21,117 nucleotides of DNA, taken from Sulfurimonas sp. (GTDB taxonomy: Bacteria > Campylobacterota > Campylobacteria > Campylobacterales > Sulfurimonadaceae). Below the pieces are notes generated by a model. That model did no database searches and was not told the origin of the DNA. It saw only the letters and a list, made by a program, of their open reading frames with translations. Where the stretch lies: assembly GCA_021157485.1 (NCBI GenBank), contig JAGGWO010000134.1, positions 1-21,117 on the forward strand, read 5' to 3'. The position numbers and the translations under genes are program-made. Numbering within the stretch: the first letter of the stretch is position 1; each line of letters starts with the position of its first letter. Positions 1 through 7,765 of this stretch are shown piece after piece.

Positions 1-1571
1 CCTCTACCGCCTGTAACAATAATATCAGCTTCAAATAGATTTTGTAATCCACCCTCACCTCTTACTGTCTCAATAATTTCAGTTACAAAATCACTTTTTG
101 GTAATTTTGGTTTAAATGGTGTGATTACACCCTCTCTTTTTTCATCTGGAGCTGGGACTTCAAAAGTACCTGCTCTTGCAGTTGAGATTTGTGGACAAAC
201 AAAACCTAAAATCGTTGCAAGTTTTGACTCACCATAAGTTGGTCTTCTTGATTCGAGTATAGGAGCAAAAACTTTTTTATTTTTTCTATCAAAGTGTTCT
301 CCAATCTCTAGTGCCGTACAGTCTGCTGTAACACCACCATGCGTTTTAACACCAATTCTTGGTGCTAGTTCGCGACCTGCTGTTGTTGCTGCAAAAAGTG
401 CAATTTCTGGATTTTTATCTTTAATAACTTGTGCAAAGGTTGTTGCAAATGGTAAAATTCTATACTCTTCTAATCTTTTATCATCAACTATAACTACTTC
501 ATCAGTACCATGAGCAATCAGCTCTTTTGCTAACTCGCCAACATCTTTACCTATTAAAAGAGTTATAACTTTTGTATCATTTCCTAGGTCAGCTGCTAAG
601 CTTCTAGCAGGAGTTAACAGCTCTAGCGAAGGTCTTGAAATCTTGCCATTTACTACTTCTGCCCACGTTAAAATACCAGATGCACCATTTCTAAAATCTA
701 CATCTTCGAAACCCTCAGGTCTTTTTTTCTTTTTGGCGGCTTTTTTCTCTTTTACTTCTAAAGTGTTTTTACCCGCTTTCATATTTTCAATGAGACTTGA
801 CACAAGTGCAGCTTCACCGTGACCGTCACACATCTTAATAGGGGCACGCTCACTAGTTATATTTGCTACTTTTGCAACAATTGTTGGTGAGCCGCTAAGA
901 CCAATCATCTTATCATCAAGATTAACATCATCAACACTAAAAACTGTAATTTTTGCATCCCTAGCTTTCACTGCACCACTTAAAGATGGGTGCCTTGGGC
1001 TAACACCAGTAGGAGTAAATGAGAGAGTACAGGGAACTGGAAGTTTCATCATTTGATAACCACCCTCAATGATTCTTCTTGCTGTTATAAAACCATCTTT
1101 TAGTTCTGCAGTTTCTATGAATGTTGCCTGAGGAATACTTAAGTTTTCTGCAACCTGTGATGGAACATGTGCAGTATCTCCATCGCTTGTTTGACGACCT
1201 GCAACTACAATAAACTCTTCATTGAGGCCTTTACCAAAACCTAGGTGTTTTAGCATGGTACTTATTGCTAATCCTGTTGCGTATGTATCTGAACCACCTA
1301 GTTTTCTATCACTCAAAAGATATGCTTCATCATATCCCATAGAGATAGCTTTTTTAAGTGAAACTTCAAAAGATGGTGGACCCATTGAGCATACTATTAG
1401 TTTTGCATCTGGATTATCTATCTTCATTTGAAGTCCAGCTTCAAGCGCATATCCACAATCTATATTGATAATAGATTTTGCTTTTGTTCTGTCCATAAGA
1501 CCATCATCACCCATTCTCATCTCTGATGGAAGTGGAACTTGTTTCATTAAACTGATTATTGTTAAAGCCAT
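1..1571 (-). CDS. Fused electron transfer flavoprotein, beta then alpha subunit (partial, 3' end cut by window)
   Basis: I translated the minus strand by hand from ATG at 1569-1571 and found an open frame of 523 codons to the left edge. Residues 1-260 are an ETF beta domain, with SMGPP at 62-66, LLSDR at 85-89, GGSDT at 92-96 and a nucleotide-binding GRQTSDGDT at 125-133. A lysine-rich linker lies at 272-284. From about residue 300 (ILTW) the sequence is ETF alpha, ending in the TGGRG motif that begins its FAD-binding domain. About 120 more residues are expected beyond the window. ETF carries electrons from flavin dehydrogenases to ETF:quinone oxidoreductase, the gene just upstream. Only 12 bases separate the two genes, and a TAAGGAG ribosome site overlaps the upstream stop codon, so they are co-transcribed. 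Most bacteria encode the two subunits separately. The partner dehydrogenases are not visible here. Confidence 0.93.
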   Translation of the reverse strand, partial: MALTIISLMKQVPLPSEMRMGDDGLMDRTKAKSIINIDCGYALEAGLQMKIDNPDAKLIVCSMGPPSFEVSLKKAISMGYDEAYLLSDRKLGGSDTYATGLAISTMLKHLGFGKGLNEEFIVVAGRQTSDGDTAHVPSQVAENLSIPQATFIETAELKDGFITARRIIEGGYQMMKLPVPCTLSFTPTGVSPRHPSLSGAVKARDAKITVFSVDDVNLDDKMIGLSGSPTIVAKVANITSERAPIKMCDGHGEAALVSSLIENMKAGKNTLEVKEKKAAKKKKRPEGFEDVDFRNGASGILTWAEVVNGKISRPSLELLTPARSLAADLGNDTKVITLLIGKDVGELAKELIAHGTDEVVIVDDKRLEEYRILPFATTFAQVIKDKNPEIALFAATTAGRELAPRIGVKTHGGVTADCTALEIGEHFDRKNKKVFAPILESRRPTYGESKLATILGFVCPQISTARAGTFEVPAPDEKREGVITPFKPKLPKSDFVTEIIETVRGEGGLQNLFEADIIVTGGR

Positions 1572-1583
1572 ACTGTATTCTCC

Positions 1584-3251
1584 TTACATCATATTATATT
1601 GAGGACCGTCACCACCATAAGGTGTTGTCCATGTGATTCCACTGTTTGGTGATTTAATATCACAAGTTTTACAGTGAACACAGTTCTCAGCATGCAGTCT
1701 AAGTGATTTAGCACCACTTTTCTTATCTGTATGCAGTTCATAAACTTCAGCAGGACACATTGATGCCTCAGCTAAACCATACTCTTCTATATTTGATGAT
1801 TGAAATTGCTTTTCATTATTCACATGTAGGTGTGGAACTTGAACTTCATCATGCATAGCCTTAGAGTAATAAACAGTTGTAACTTTATCAAATGTAAGTT
1901 TCTTATCATACTCTAGCTTCCCAGCAAATCTCTGCACAAAAGGCTCTCCTGAAAACTCTCGAACTGTTTGAGTTTCACTGTAGTCATTGTGAACTTTTGG
2001 AACCATTAGACAGGCACCACCCGTTATTAGCTGAATACCCATTTTTAGACCACCAAGAAGCATTCCTTCTTGCATTACTGCTCTCATGTTTCTAACTGGA
2101 TATAACTCAGTGTAGATAGAACTGCTATTTACAAGCTCTTCATATTTTGAGAGTGAATTTTTACTTGTATCTTCGCTTACAAGAGCTTGGGCTGCTGCTG
2201 TAGCAGCACAAATACCTGATCTAACAGCTAAGTGAACACCCTTTAGTCTTGCCGTTGTCAAGAAGCCAGCACTATCACCAACAATCATCATATTATCAGC
2301 ATAATATTTTGGTACAGAGTTCCAACCACCCTCTGGAAGTGTTTTTGCTCCAGCTTCTAGCACTGAACCACCTTCAAGGATTTTAGATACATATGGATGA
2401 GTTTTCCAAACTTGCATAGCTGCATGAACATCAAAAGATGGATCTTTGTAATCAAGTCCTATAACAAGACCAATAGCCACTCTATTCTCTGTCATACCAT
2501 AGATAAAACCACCACCGAATTCTTCTTTATCTTTAAGTGGATAACCAAAAGTATGCTTAACTGTACCAGCTTCGATGTTACCTTCTGGTATCTTCCAAAT
2601 CTCTTTTACACCTAAAGAGTATATTTGAGGATTTTTTCCAGCATCTAGATTCAACTTTTCAATAACTGTTTTAACTGCAGAACCTCTTGTTCCTTCAGCA
2701 AAAACTGTAATAGCAGCTTCTACTGTTGTTCCTTCTTGAAAGTTTTTCTGTTTTACTCCGTGATGGTCAACGCCAGTATCTTTAGTTTTCACACCAATAA
2801 CTCTGTTCTCATTGTCATAAATAACAGAATCAACAGAGAAGCCAGTATAAATTTCTACACCTCTCTCTTCAGCTAATGTAGCTAAATATTTACAAACTTG
2901 AGCAAGTGATGCTATATAGTTTCCATCATTAGACATATAAGGAGGATGAAATGGTAAAACTATCTCTCCTCCATTATCATTTAACTTAGCAACACTATCA
3001 GCACCAACTAGCGAATCAAATGGAAGACCATCAAACTCACCAGTTGTTAATAACTCTCTAAATACCTTAGGTCGTATTACCGCACCTGAAAGTATATGTG
3101 AACCAATTGAACTACCCTTTTCAACAAGCATAATTCTTTTACTTTCACCTTTTTGCTTTAGTTTGTCAGCTAAAGCAATTGCTGTTGAGAGACCAGCAGG
3201 TCCACCACCAACAATAAGTACATCTGTAGAAATAACATTTTGATTATCCAT
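1584..3251 (-). CDS. Electron transfer flavoprotein:quinone oxidoreductase (FixC+FixX-type)
   Basis: This membrane-associated flavo-iron-sulfur enzyme oxidises ETF and reduces quinone. The FAD Rossmann motif GGGPAG is at residues 15-20, and VGDSAGFLTTARLKGVHLAVRSG is the second conserved FAD region. A C-terminal ferredoxin-like domain supplies four 4Fe-4S cysteines at 499, 524, 527 and 530, with the 25-3-3 spacing known from mitochondrial ETF-QO. It corresponds to FixC and FixX in one chain. The length of 555 residues is normal for the family. The frame could begin four codons earlier (ATG at 3263). I chose the ATG at 3249-3251 because GGAG (3258-3261 on the complementary strand) sits six bases upstream of it, whereas the earlier ATG has no such site. 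It is the first gene of an operon with the fused ETF. The 200-base upstream gap contains the mdh terminator and no promoter I can single out. Confidence 0.93.
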   Translation of the reverse strand: MDNQNVISTDVLIVGGGPAGLSTAIALADKLKQKGESKRIMLVEKGSSIGSHILSGAVIRPKVFRELLTTGEFDGLPFDSLVGADSVAKLNDNGGEIVLPFHPPYMSNDGNYIASLAQVCKYLATLAEERGVEIYTGFSVDSVIYDNENRVIGVKTKDTGVDHHGVKQKNFQEGTTVEAAITVFAEGTRGSAVKTVIEKLNLDAGKNPQIYSLGVKEIWKIPEGNIEAGTVKHTFGYPLKDKEEFGGGFIYGMTENRVAIGLVIGLDYKDPSFDVHAAMQVWKTHPYVSKILEGGSVLEAGAKTLPEGGWNSVPKYYADNMMIVGDSAGFLTTARLKGVHLAVRSGICAATAAAQALVSEDTSKNSLSKYEELVNSSSIYTELYPVRNMRAVMQEGMLLGGLKMGIQLITGGACLMVPKVHNDYSETQTVREFSGEPFVQRFAGKLEYDKKLTFDKVTTVYYSKAMHDEVQVPHLHVNNEKQFQSSNIEEYGLAEASMCPAEVYELHTDKKSGAKSLRLHAENCVHCKTCDIKSPNSGITWTTPYGGDGPQYNMM

Positions 3252-3402
3252 CTGGCACTCCATAATTTTTATATTAAGTATGGTGATAGATTAACAAAGT
3301 TTAAGTTAAATTTAAATTTCATAGGAATTTTGCAAGAAAATAGTATTTATTAATGTAACTTAATGAAACATGATATAGAGTATTAGAAAAACTAATATAA
3401 AA

Positions 3403-3427
3403 GGAAAGCTTATAGAACTAAGCTTCC
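3403..3427 (-). terminator. Intrinsic terminator downstream of mdh
   Basis: Read on the minus strand, GGAAGCTTA and TAAGCTTTCC pair as a 9-base-pair stem with one bulged A and a 6-base loop. TTTTATATT follows directly. It lies 24 bases after the mdh stop, and separates mdh from the ETF operon. Confidence 0.75.
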
Positions 3428-3451
3428 TATGAAGAGTCTAAAGATTAGGAT

Positions 3452-4411
3452 TTATTTCTTTTTCAGATCGTCAAAAAAACCATTTTCATAAAGTGTATCA
3501 ACCATCTCTTTTACAGATGCAACGGAATTCTTAAATCTAGTTTTTTGTAGAGTTTTAAGAGTCATTTCTATAACCTGCTCTCCTCCACCGGCTCCAATCA
3601 TTACTGGAACACCACTAACCATATCACTATAGCCATATTCACCTTTTAGCATAATTGCGCAAGAGTGAATCTGTTTTGTATCTTTTAAGATAGCGTCTAC
3701 CATAACAGCAGTTGATTTAGCTGGTGCATAGTAAGCTGAACCATTACCAAGAAGATTTACTATCTGGGCTCCACCTTCTCTTGTCTTTTTAACAATCTCA
3801 CCAATCTCTTCAGAGTCAAGCAAGTCATCAATTGGAACACCGGCAATCGTAGTAAACTTAGGAAGAGGAACCATAGTATCTCCATGTCCACCCATAACAG
3901 TAGCACGAATCTGCCCTGCTCCATAACCTAGTTTCTCATAGATAAAGTGTGCCATTCTCGCCGCATCAAGAATACCAGCCATACCAAGGATTCTCTCTCT
4001 CGGAAATCCTGTGTATTTTAATGCAACATAAGTCATGACATCCAAAGGGTTACTAACAACAATCACTATTGCCTCTGGAGCGTACTTTTTTATTTCTAAT
4101 GAATAAGTTTTAACAATTTCTGCATTTTTTACTAACAGATCATCTCTGCTCATTCCTGGCGTTCTTGGAGCACCAGCAGTTATAACAACTATCTCACTTC
4201 CAGCGATATCTTCTGGACCCTCAGCAGCTCTTACGATTGTATGCTCTCTTGCTGCGTTTGCTGCCTGAGACATATCCAATGCTTTGCCTTTAGCTACATC
4301 AATGTTTCTACCACGAAGAATTACTTCATGACATGAGCCACGCATAGCTAATATAAATGCTACTGTAGACCCAAAATTTCCCGTTCCAATGACCGTTACT
4401 TTACTTGCCAT
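3452..4411 (-). CDS. mdh: Malate dehydrogenase (LDH-like type)
   Basis: Interconverts malate and oxaloacetate in the cytoplasm. The 319-residue protein has the dinucleotide motif GTGNFG (9-14), substrate arginines R83 and R89 in the RTPGMSR loop, N121 in VSNPLD, D149 and R152, and catalytic H176 in GGHGD. Arg rather than Gln at 83 marks malate over lactate as substrate. The residue after the second Rossmann strand, normally Asp for NAD, is Gly34 flanked by Arg33 and Arg35. That pattern favours NADP, although this is inferred from sequence only. A strong GGGGAG ribosome site (4417-4422, complementary strand) precedes the ATG. The gene lies downstream of icd in the same direction, but a terminator hairpin stands between them, so it may be transcribed separately or by read-through. 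Confidence 0.95.
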   Translation of the reverse strand: MASKVTVIGTGNFGSTVAFILAMRGSCHEVILRGRNIDVAKGKALDMSQAANAAREHTIVRAAEGPEDIAGSEIVVITAGAPRTPGMSRDDLLVKNAEIVKTYSLEIKKYAPEAIVIVVSNPLDVMTYVALKYTGFPRERILGMAGILDAARMAHFIYEKLGYGAGQIRATVMGGHGDTMVPLPKFTTIAGVPIDDLLDSEEIGEIVKKTREGGAQIVNLLGNGSAYYAPAKSTAVMVDAILKDTKQIHSCAIMLKGEYGYSDMVSGVPVMIGAGGGEQVIEMTLKTLQKTRFKNSVASVKEMVDTLYENGFFDDLKKK

Positions 4412-4441
4412 ATACTCCCCTTTGAGCTTTTTAACTTTTTA

Positions 4442-4470
4442 TTTTTAGCTAAATTAAAATTAGCTAAAAA
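4442..4470 (-). repeat. AT-rich inverted repeat in the mdh leader
   Basis: TTTTTAGCTAA (4442-4452) and TTAGCTAAAAA (4460-4470) are perfect 11-base arms around a 7-base spacer. An outer pair, AGCTTTTT near 4427 and AAAAAGCT near 4473, could extend the structure. It lies between the icd terminator and the mdh ribosome site. It may be a second termination structure or a 5' leader fold; the sequence does not decide. Confidence 0.6.
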
Positions 4471-4482
4471 CAAAAAGCTAGA

Positions 4483-4508
4483 TACCTGCGTTTATAAAAA
4501 CGCAGGTA
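4483..4508 (-). terminator. Intrinsic terminator downstream of icd
   Basis: An 11-base-pair perfect stem (TACCTGCGTTT with AAACGCAGGTA) closes a 4-base loop, five bases after the icd stop. On the minus strand it is followed by TCTAGCTTTTTG, a U-rich tail. It is the strongest terminator-like hairpin in the window. Confidence 0.82.
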
Positions 4509-4513
4509 AGCAA

Positions 4514-6685
4514 TTATATATTATCAATAATTGCGTTTAATGTAGCTGATGGTCTCATCGCAGCTTCAGCTTTCGCTTCATCAGGATTAAAATATCCACC
4601 AATATCTTGTGCTTTACCTTCTACAGCAAGAAGCTCAGCCATAATAGTATCTTCTTTTTCTATAAGCTCTTGTGCTATTGGAGCAAATTTAGCAGCCAAT
4701 TCTGCATTATCACCCTCTGCAAGTGCTTTAGCCCAGTATTGAGCTACGAAAAAGTGAGAAGCTTTATTGTCTGGCTCACAACATTTACGTGAAGGTGCTT
4801 TATTGTTACCTAAATAACCGTCATTTGCAACATCAAGAGCAGCAGTTAATGCTGAAAGTTTTGAATCAGAGTTTTTAATACCTAAAAATCTCAAAGACTC
4901 AGCAAGTGCTAAGAATTCACCTAGTGAATCCCAACGAAGATGACCCTCTTTTAAAAATTGCTCAACATGTTTAGGAGCAGAACCACCAGCACCAGTCTCA
5001 TACAGACCACCACCAGCTAATAATGGAACGATTGAAAGCATTTTTGCAGATGTTCCAAGCTCTAAGATTGGGTACATGTCTGTTAAGTGGTCACGTAAAA
5101 CATTTCCAGTTACAGCAATAGTGTTTTCACCTTTACGTACGCGAGCATTTGTAAAACGTGTTGCAGATGTAATATCCATAAATTGAATGTCAAGACCATC
5201 AGTGTTCAGATCAGCAAGGTAAGTTTTTGCTTTTTTGATCATTTGCGCATCATGAGCACGATTTTCATCTAACCAGAAGATAACAGGAACTTTCTCAATT
5301 TGACCACGCTCAACTGCTAGGCGAACCCAGTCTTTGATCGGGATGTCTTTTGCACGAGACATTCTCCAAATATCACCAGCTTCACACTCAAAACTCATAA
5401 GAACACCATCTTCACCTGTTACCGTAACAGTACCAGCTTCAGCTAGTTCAAATGTAGTTGGGTGAGAACCGTACTCTTCTGCTTTTTGAGCCATAAGACC
5501 AACGTTAGCCATTGAACCCATAGTTGTTACATCATATTGACCATTTTTAACACAGTCAGCTACCATCTCTTCGTGGAAAAGTCCATAAGTACTGTCAGGA
5601 ACAACAGCAACACATTCTACAGCCTCACCTTTACGATTCCACTGCTTACCACCTTCACGTACAACAACTGGCATTGAAGCATCAATGATAACATCGTTAG
5701 AAGCGTTAAAGTTAGTTGTACCTTTGTCAGAATCAACCATAGCAATCTCTGGGTTATCAGACTCAACTACTGCTTGGAATGCTGCTTTGATTTCAGCTTC
5801 TTGAGCGTGACCTGCAATTTTCTGCTCTAAGTCACTCATCCCTTGGTTAGGGTTAACGTTTAATGCTGCAAATGTATCTGCATACTTGTCAAACACTTCT
5901 TGGAAGAAAACAGTGAAAGCATGACCGAACATAATTGGATCAGAGATTTTCATCATTGTTGCTTTAAGGTGGATAGACCACAGAACATCATTTTTCTTAG
6001 CATCTTCTATTGTTTTTGCTATAAAAGTTTTTAGTTTAGAAACTGACATATATGTACCATCAAGTACTTCTTTGTCAAGTGCATCAATAGTTGCTAAAGT
6101 GTTACCATTAAGTGCAATAGTAACTTTCTGAGCTTTATCTAGAGTTACTGATTTCTCGTTACCGTAAAAGTCTCCATTGCCTTCCATGTGCGCAACATAC
6201 GACTTAGCGTTCTCTGGGAATGCTTTAAGACGGTGTGGATGGTTTTGTGCAAATTTCTTAACTGCTTTTGCAGCACGTCTGTCAGAGTTACCTTCACGAA
6301 GAACAGGATTAACCGCAGAACCTAAACATGTGTTATATTTAGCTCTGACTGCTTCTTCATCAGCATTTGCTGGATTTTCAGGAAAGTCTGGAATTTTATA
6401 ACCTTGACTTTGAAGCTCAGCGATACAATCTTTAAGTTGCCCGATAGAAGCTGAAATGTTTGGAAGTTTAATAATATTTCCATCTGCTTGTAAAACTACT
6501 TCGCCTAATTTAGATAATTCATCTTCTGCAAGACCCATTGCAGCTAGAACTCTACCAGCTAGTGAAATATCACTAGTAACTACTTCTACGCCTGCTGCTT
6601 TAGTAAAAGCGTTAACGATAGGTAGTAACGAATAAGTTGCTAAAGCCGGAGCTTCATCAATTTTTGACCAAATAATTTTTGACAT
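4514..6685 (-). CDS. icd: Isocitrate dehydrogenase, monomeric NADP-dependent type
   Basis: Interconverts isocitrate and 2-oxoglutarate plus CO2 using NADP; in autotrophs with the reductive citrate cycle it can run in the carboxylating direction. The 723-residue length and unbroken similarity to monomeric (about 740-residue) IDH distinguish it from the dimeric type of about 420 residues. Recognisable blocks are NPVLREGNSDRRA (126-138, substrate Ser and Arg), LKATMMKISDPIMFGHA, GTTNFNASNDVIIDASMPVVV, RDHLTDMYPILELGTSAKMLS and ETGAGGSAPKHVEQF. The start has AAGGA six bases upstream (6692-6696, complementary strand). The gene lies 135 bases beyond the stop of mltG, and I could not choose a convincing promoter in that gap. 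It is followed by a clear terminator and then mdh. Confidence 0.96.
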   Translation of the reverse strand: MSKIIWSKIDEAPALATYSLLPIVNAFTKAAGVEVVTSDISLAGRVLAAMGLAEDELSKLGEVVLQADGNIIKLPNISASIGQLKDCIAELQSQGYKIPDFPENPANADEEAVRAKYNTCLGSAVNPVLREGNSDRRAAKAVKKFAQNHPHRLKAFPENAKSYVAHMEGNGDFYGNEKSVTLDKAQKVTIALNGNTLATIDALDKEVLDGTYMSVSKLKTFIAKTIEDAKKNDVLWSIHLKATMMKISDPIMFGHAFTVFFQEVFDKYADTFAALNVNPNQGMSDLEQKIAGHAQEAEIKAAFQAVVESDNPEIAMVDSDKGTTNFNASNDVIIDASMPVVVREGGKQWNRKGEAVECVAVVPDSTYGLFHEEMVADCVKNGQYDVTTMGSMANVGLMAQKAEEYGSHPTTFELAEAGTVTVTGEDGVLMSFECEAGDIWRMSRAKDIPIKDWVRLAVERGQIEKVPVIFWLDENRAHDAQMIKKAKTYLADLNTDGLDIQFMDITSATRFTNARVRKGENTIAVTGNVLRDHLTDMYPILELGTSAKMLSIVPLLAGGGLYETGAGGSAPKHVEQFLKEGHLRWDSLGEFLALAESLRFLGIKNSDSKLSALTAALDVANDGYLGNNKAPSRKCCEPDNKASHFFVAQYWAKALAEGDNAELAAKFAPIAQELIEKEDTIMAELLAVEGKAQDIGGYFNPDEAKAEAAMRPSATLNAIIDNI

Positions 6686-6820
6686 ATGTTGTCCTTAGGT
6701 TAATATTTTATTTCCTATAGTAGTAATAACTCTATGGAAATTTACAAGAATAATGATACCACTAAGATATATAATCCACCATGAGCTTTTATAAACAAAG
6801 AGTTATATTTTAATTTTGTT

Positions 6821-7765
6821 TCATTTCGTAGCACGCCTAATGTTGTGCAAGTGTGTAGAATAGTTACGCGTAAAATCATGTTTTCCATTTTTTGATTTCA
6901 TAAAGTATAGATAGTCTGTTTTTGCGGGAAATATTGCCGCTCTGATTGCATCAAAACTTACATTACAAACCGGTAGTTTTGGAACACCAGAATGTACATA
7001 TGTGTTGTATATGGAAGTGTCCTCTCTTATGCGCTTTGGAGTGATTTTCATATGAGAATATTTCCCATAATTCAGCGTACCATCCATCTGTAGCTTCATA
7101 CCTTTTTGTATCCTATTATGTATAACAGAACTGACAATTGGCATCTCCTCTATGTTTGCTGATTCTTTCTGAACTACAGAAGCAACTGCTACATAATGAA
7201 ACCATTTTGTTTCATTATAGTTTCCAAAAACTTTTCTTGAAAACTCTTTCATTTTGAATTCAGAAAGCTTCAATAGAAGTCGTATTATCTCTTTTTCCGT
7301 GATACCTACTGGAAGTTTGTATGTATTTGGAACAAACATGCCCTCTTTTATCTTCGCTTGAGCTTCATACTCACTTTGAAGTTTTTTCCTATCGAGATTC
7401 AAAGTGTCTGAGAGTTGATTTAAAAATATATATGTTGTTTCACCAGGTATGAGTGTTATATCTTGAAGAGCAGCCTTTGCCCTAGTTAGTTTGTATAAAA
7501 AATCACCTTTTGTGCTTTTTGTTTTACCTATATTTATCCACCCACTTTGAGGAGAACCAATGAGTCGTAAAAGTAATGAATCTAGTTTACTAACTTCGTA
7601 ATTTTTAGACTGCATTTGTGATATAATCCCATTAATAGAACCCTTCGGTATATATAATACTTTTGGGGTCTCAATAGGCTTATTTAGGTAGTACATGAAC
7701 GATAAAACAGTAATCAATACAATATCAGCAATATACTTCACTATTGTTAGTTTTTTATCTTTCAT
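6821..7765 (-). CDS. mltG: Endolytic murein transglycosylase MltG (YceG-like)
   Basis: Cleaves nascent peptidoglycan glycan strands at the outer face of the inner membrane and so helps set glycan chain length. One N-terminal membrane segment spans residues 7-27. The YceG domain follows, with EGMFVPNTY (141-149, like E. coli EGWFWPDTW), catalytic Glu201 in ASVVQKES, the NRIQKGMKLQMDGTLNYG block (217-234), YNTYVHSGVP, and FPAKTDYLYF near the end. The frame extends upstream to 7930, but that extension is antisense to the neighbouring gene and resembles nothing. I chose ATG 7763-7765, which gives 314 residues and keeps the membrane anchor. A GTG at 7739-7741 would also keep it. Either start overlaps the divergent gene's 5' end. 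The usual PIANPG segment reads PVCNVS here. The stop is TGA. Confidence 0.9.
   Translation of the reverse strand: MKDKKLTIVKYIADIVLITVLSFMYYLNKPIETPKVLYIPKGSINGIISQMQSKNYEVSKLDSLLLRLIGSPQSGWINIGKTKSTKGDFLYKLTRAKAALQDITLIPGETTYIFLNQLSDTLNLDRKKLQSEYEAQAKIKEGMFVPNTYKLPVGITEKEIIRLLLKLSEFKMKEFSRKVFGNYNETKWFHYVAVASVVQKESANIEEMPIVSSVIHNRIQKGMKLQMDGTLNYGKYSHMKITPKRIREDTSIYNTYVHSGVPKLPVCNVSFDAIRAAIFPAKTDYLYFMKSKNGKHDFTRNYSTHLHNIRRATK
7619..7627 (+). promoter_or_regulatory. Candidate extended -10 promoter for the AsmA-like gene, inside mltG
   Basis: TGA-TATAAT at 7619-7627, with a second TATAAT at 7653-7658, lies 68 and 37 bases before the plus-strand ATG at 7695. Both are within mltG coding sequence, since no intergenic space exists. 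AT-rich DNA produces such matches by chance, so this is a suggestion only. Confidence 0.35.

Noticed and set aside
723..758. Lysine-rich stretch as a possible frameshift or assembly join between separate ETF genes
   Set aside because: I translated the region in frame and found no stop or shift. The sequence runs from the beta domain through the linker into alpha without disruption.
1222..1431. Small plus-strand open frame opposite the ETF gene
   Set aside because: It is antisense to a well-supported coding frame, has no ribosome site and resembles no known protein. The other short frames opposite or inside icd, secA, acnB and fumC were rejected for the same reason.
3252..3451. Possible small gene or RNA in the gap upstream of the ETF operon
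   Set aside because: Apart from the mdh terminator the gap is AT-rich with simple TTTAAA-type words. I saw no credible open frame, conserved RNA motif or clear promoter.
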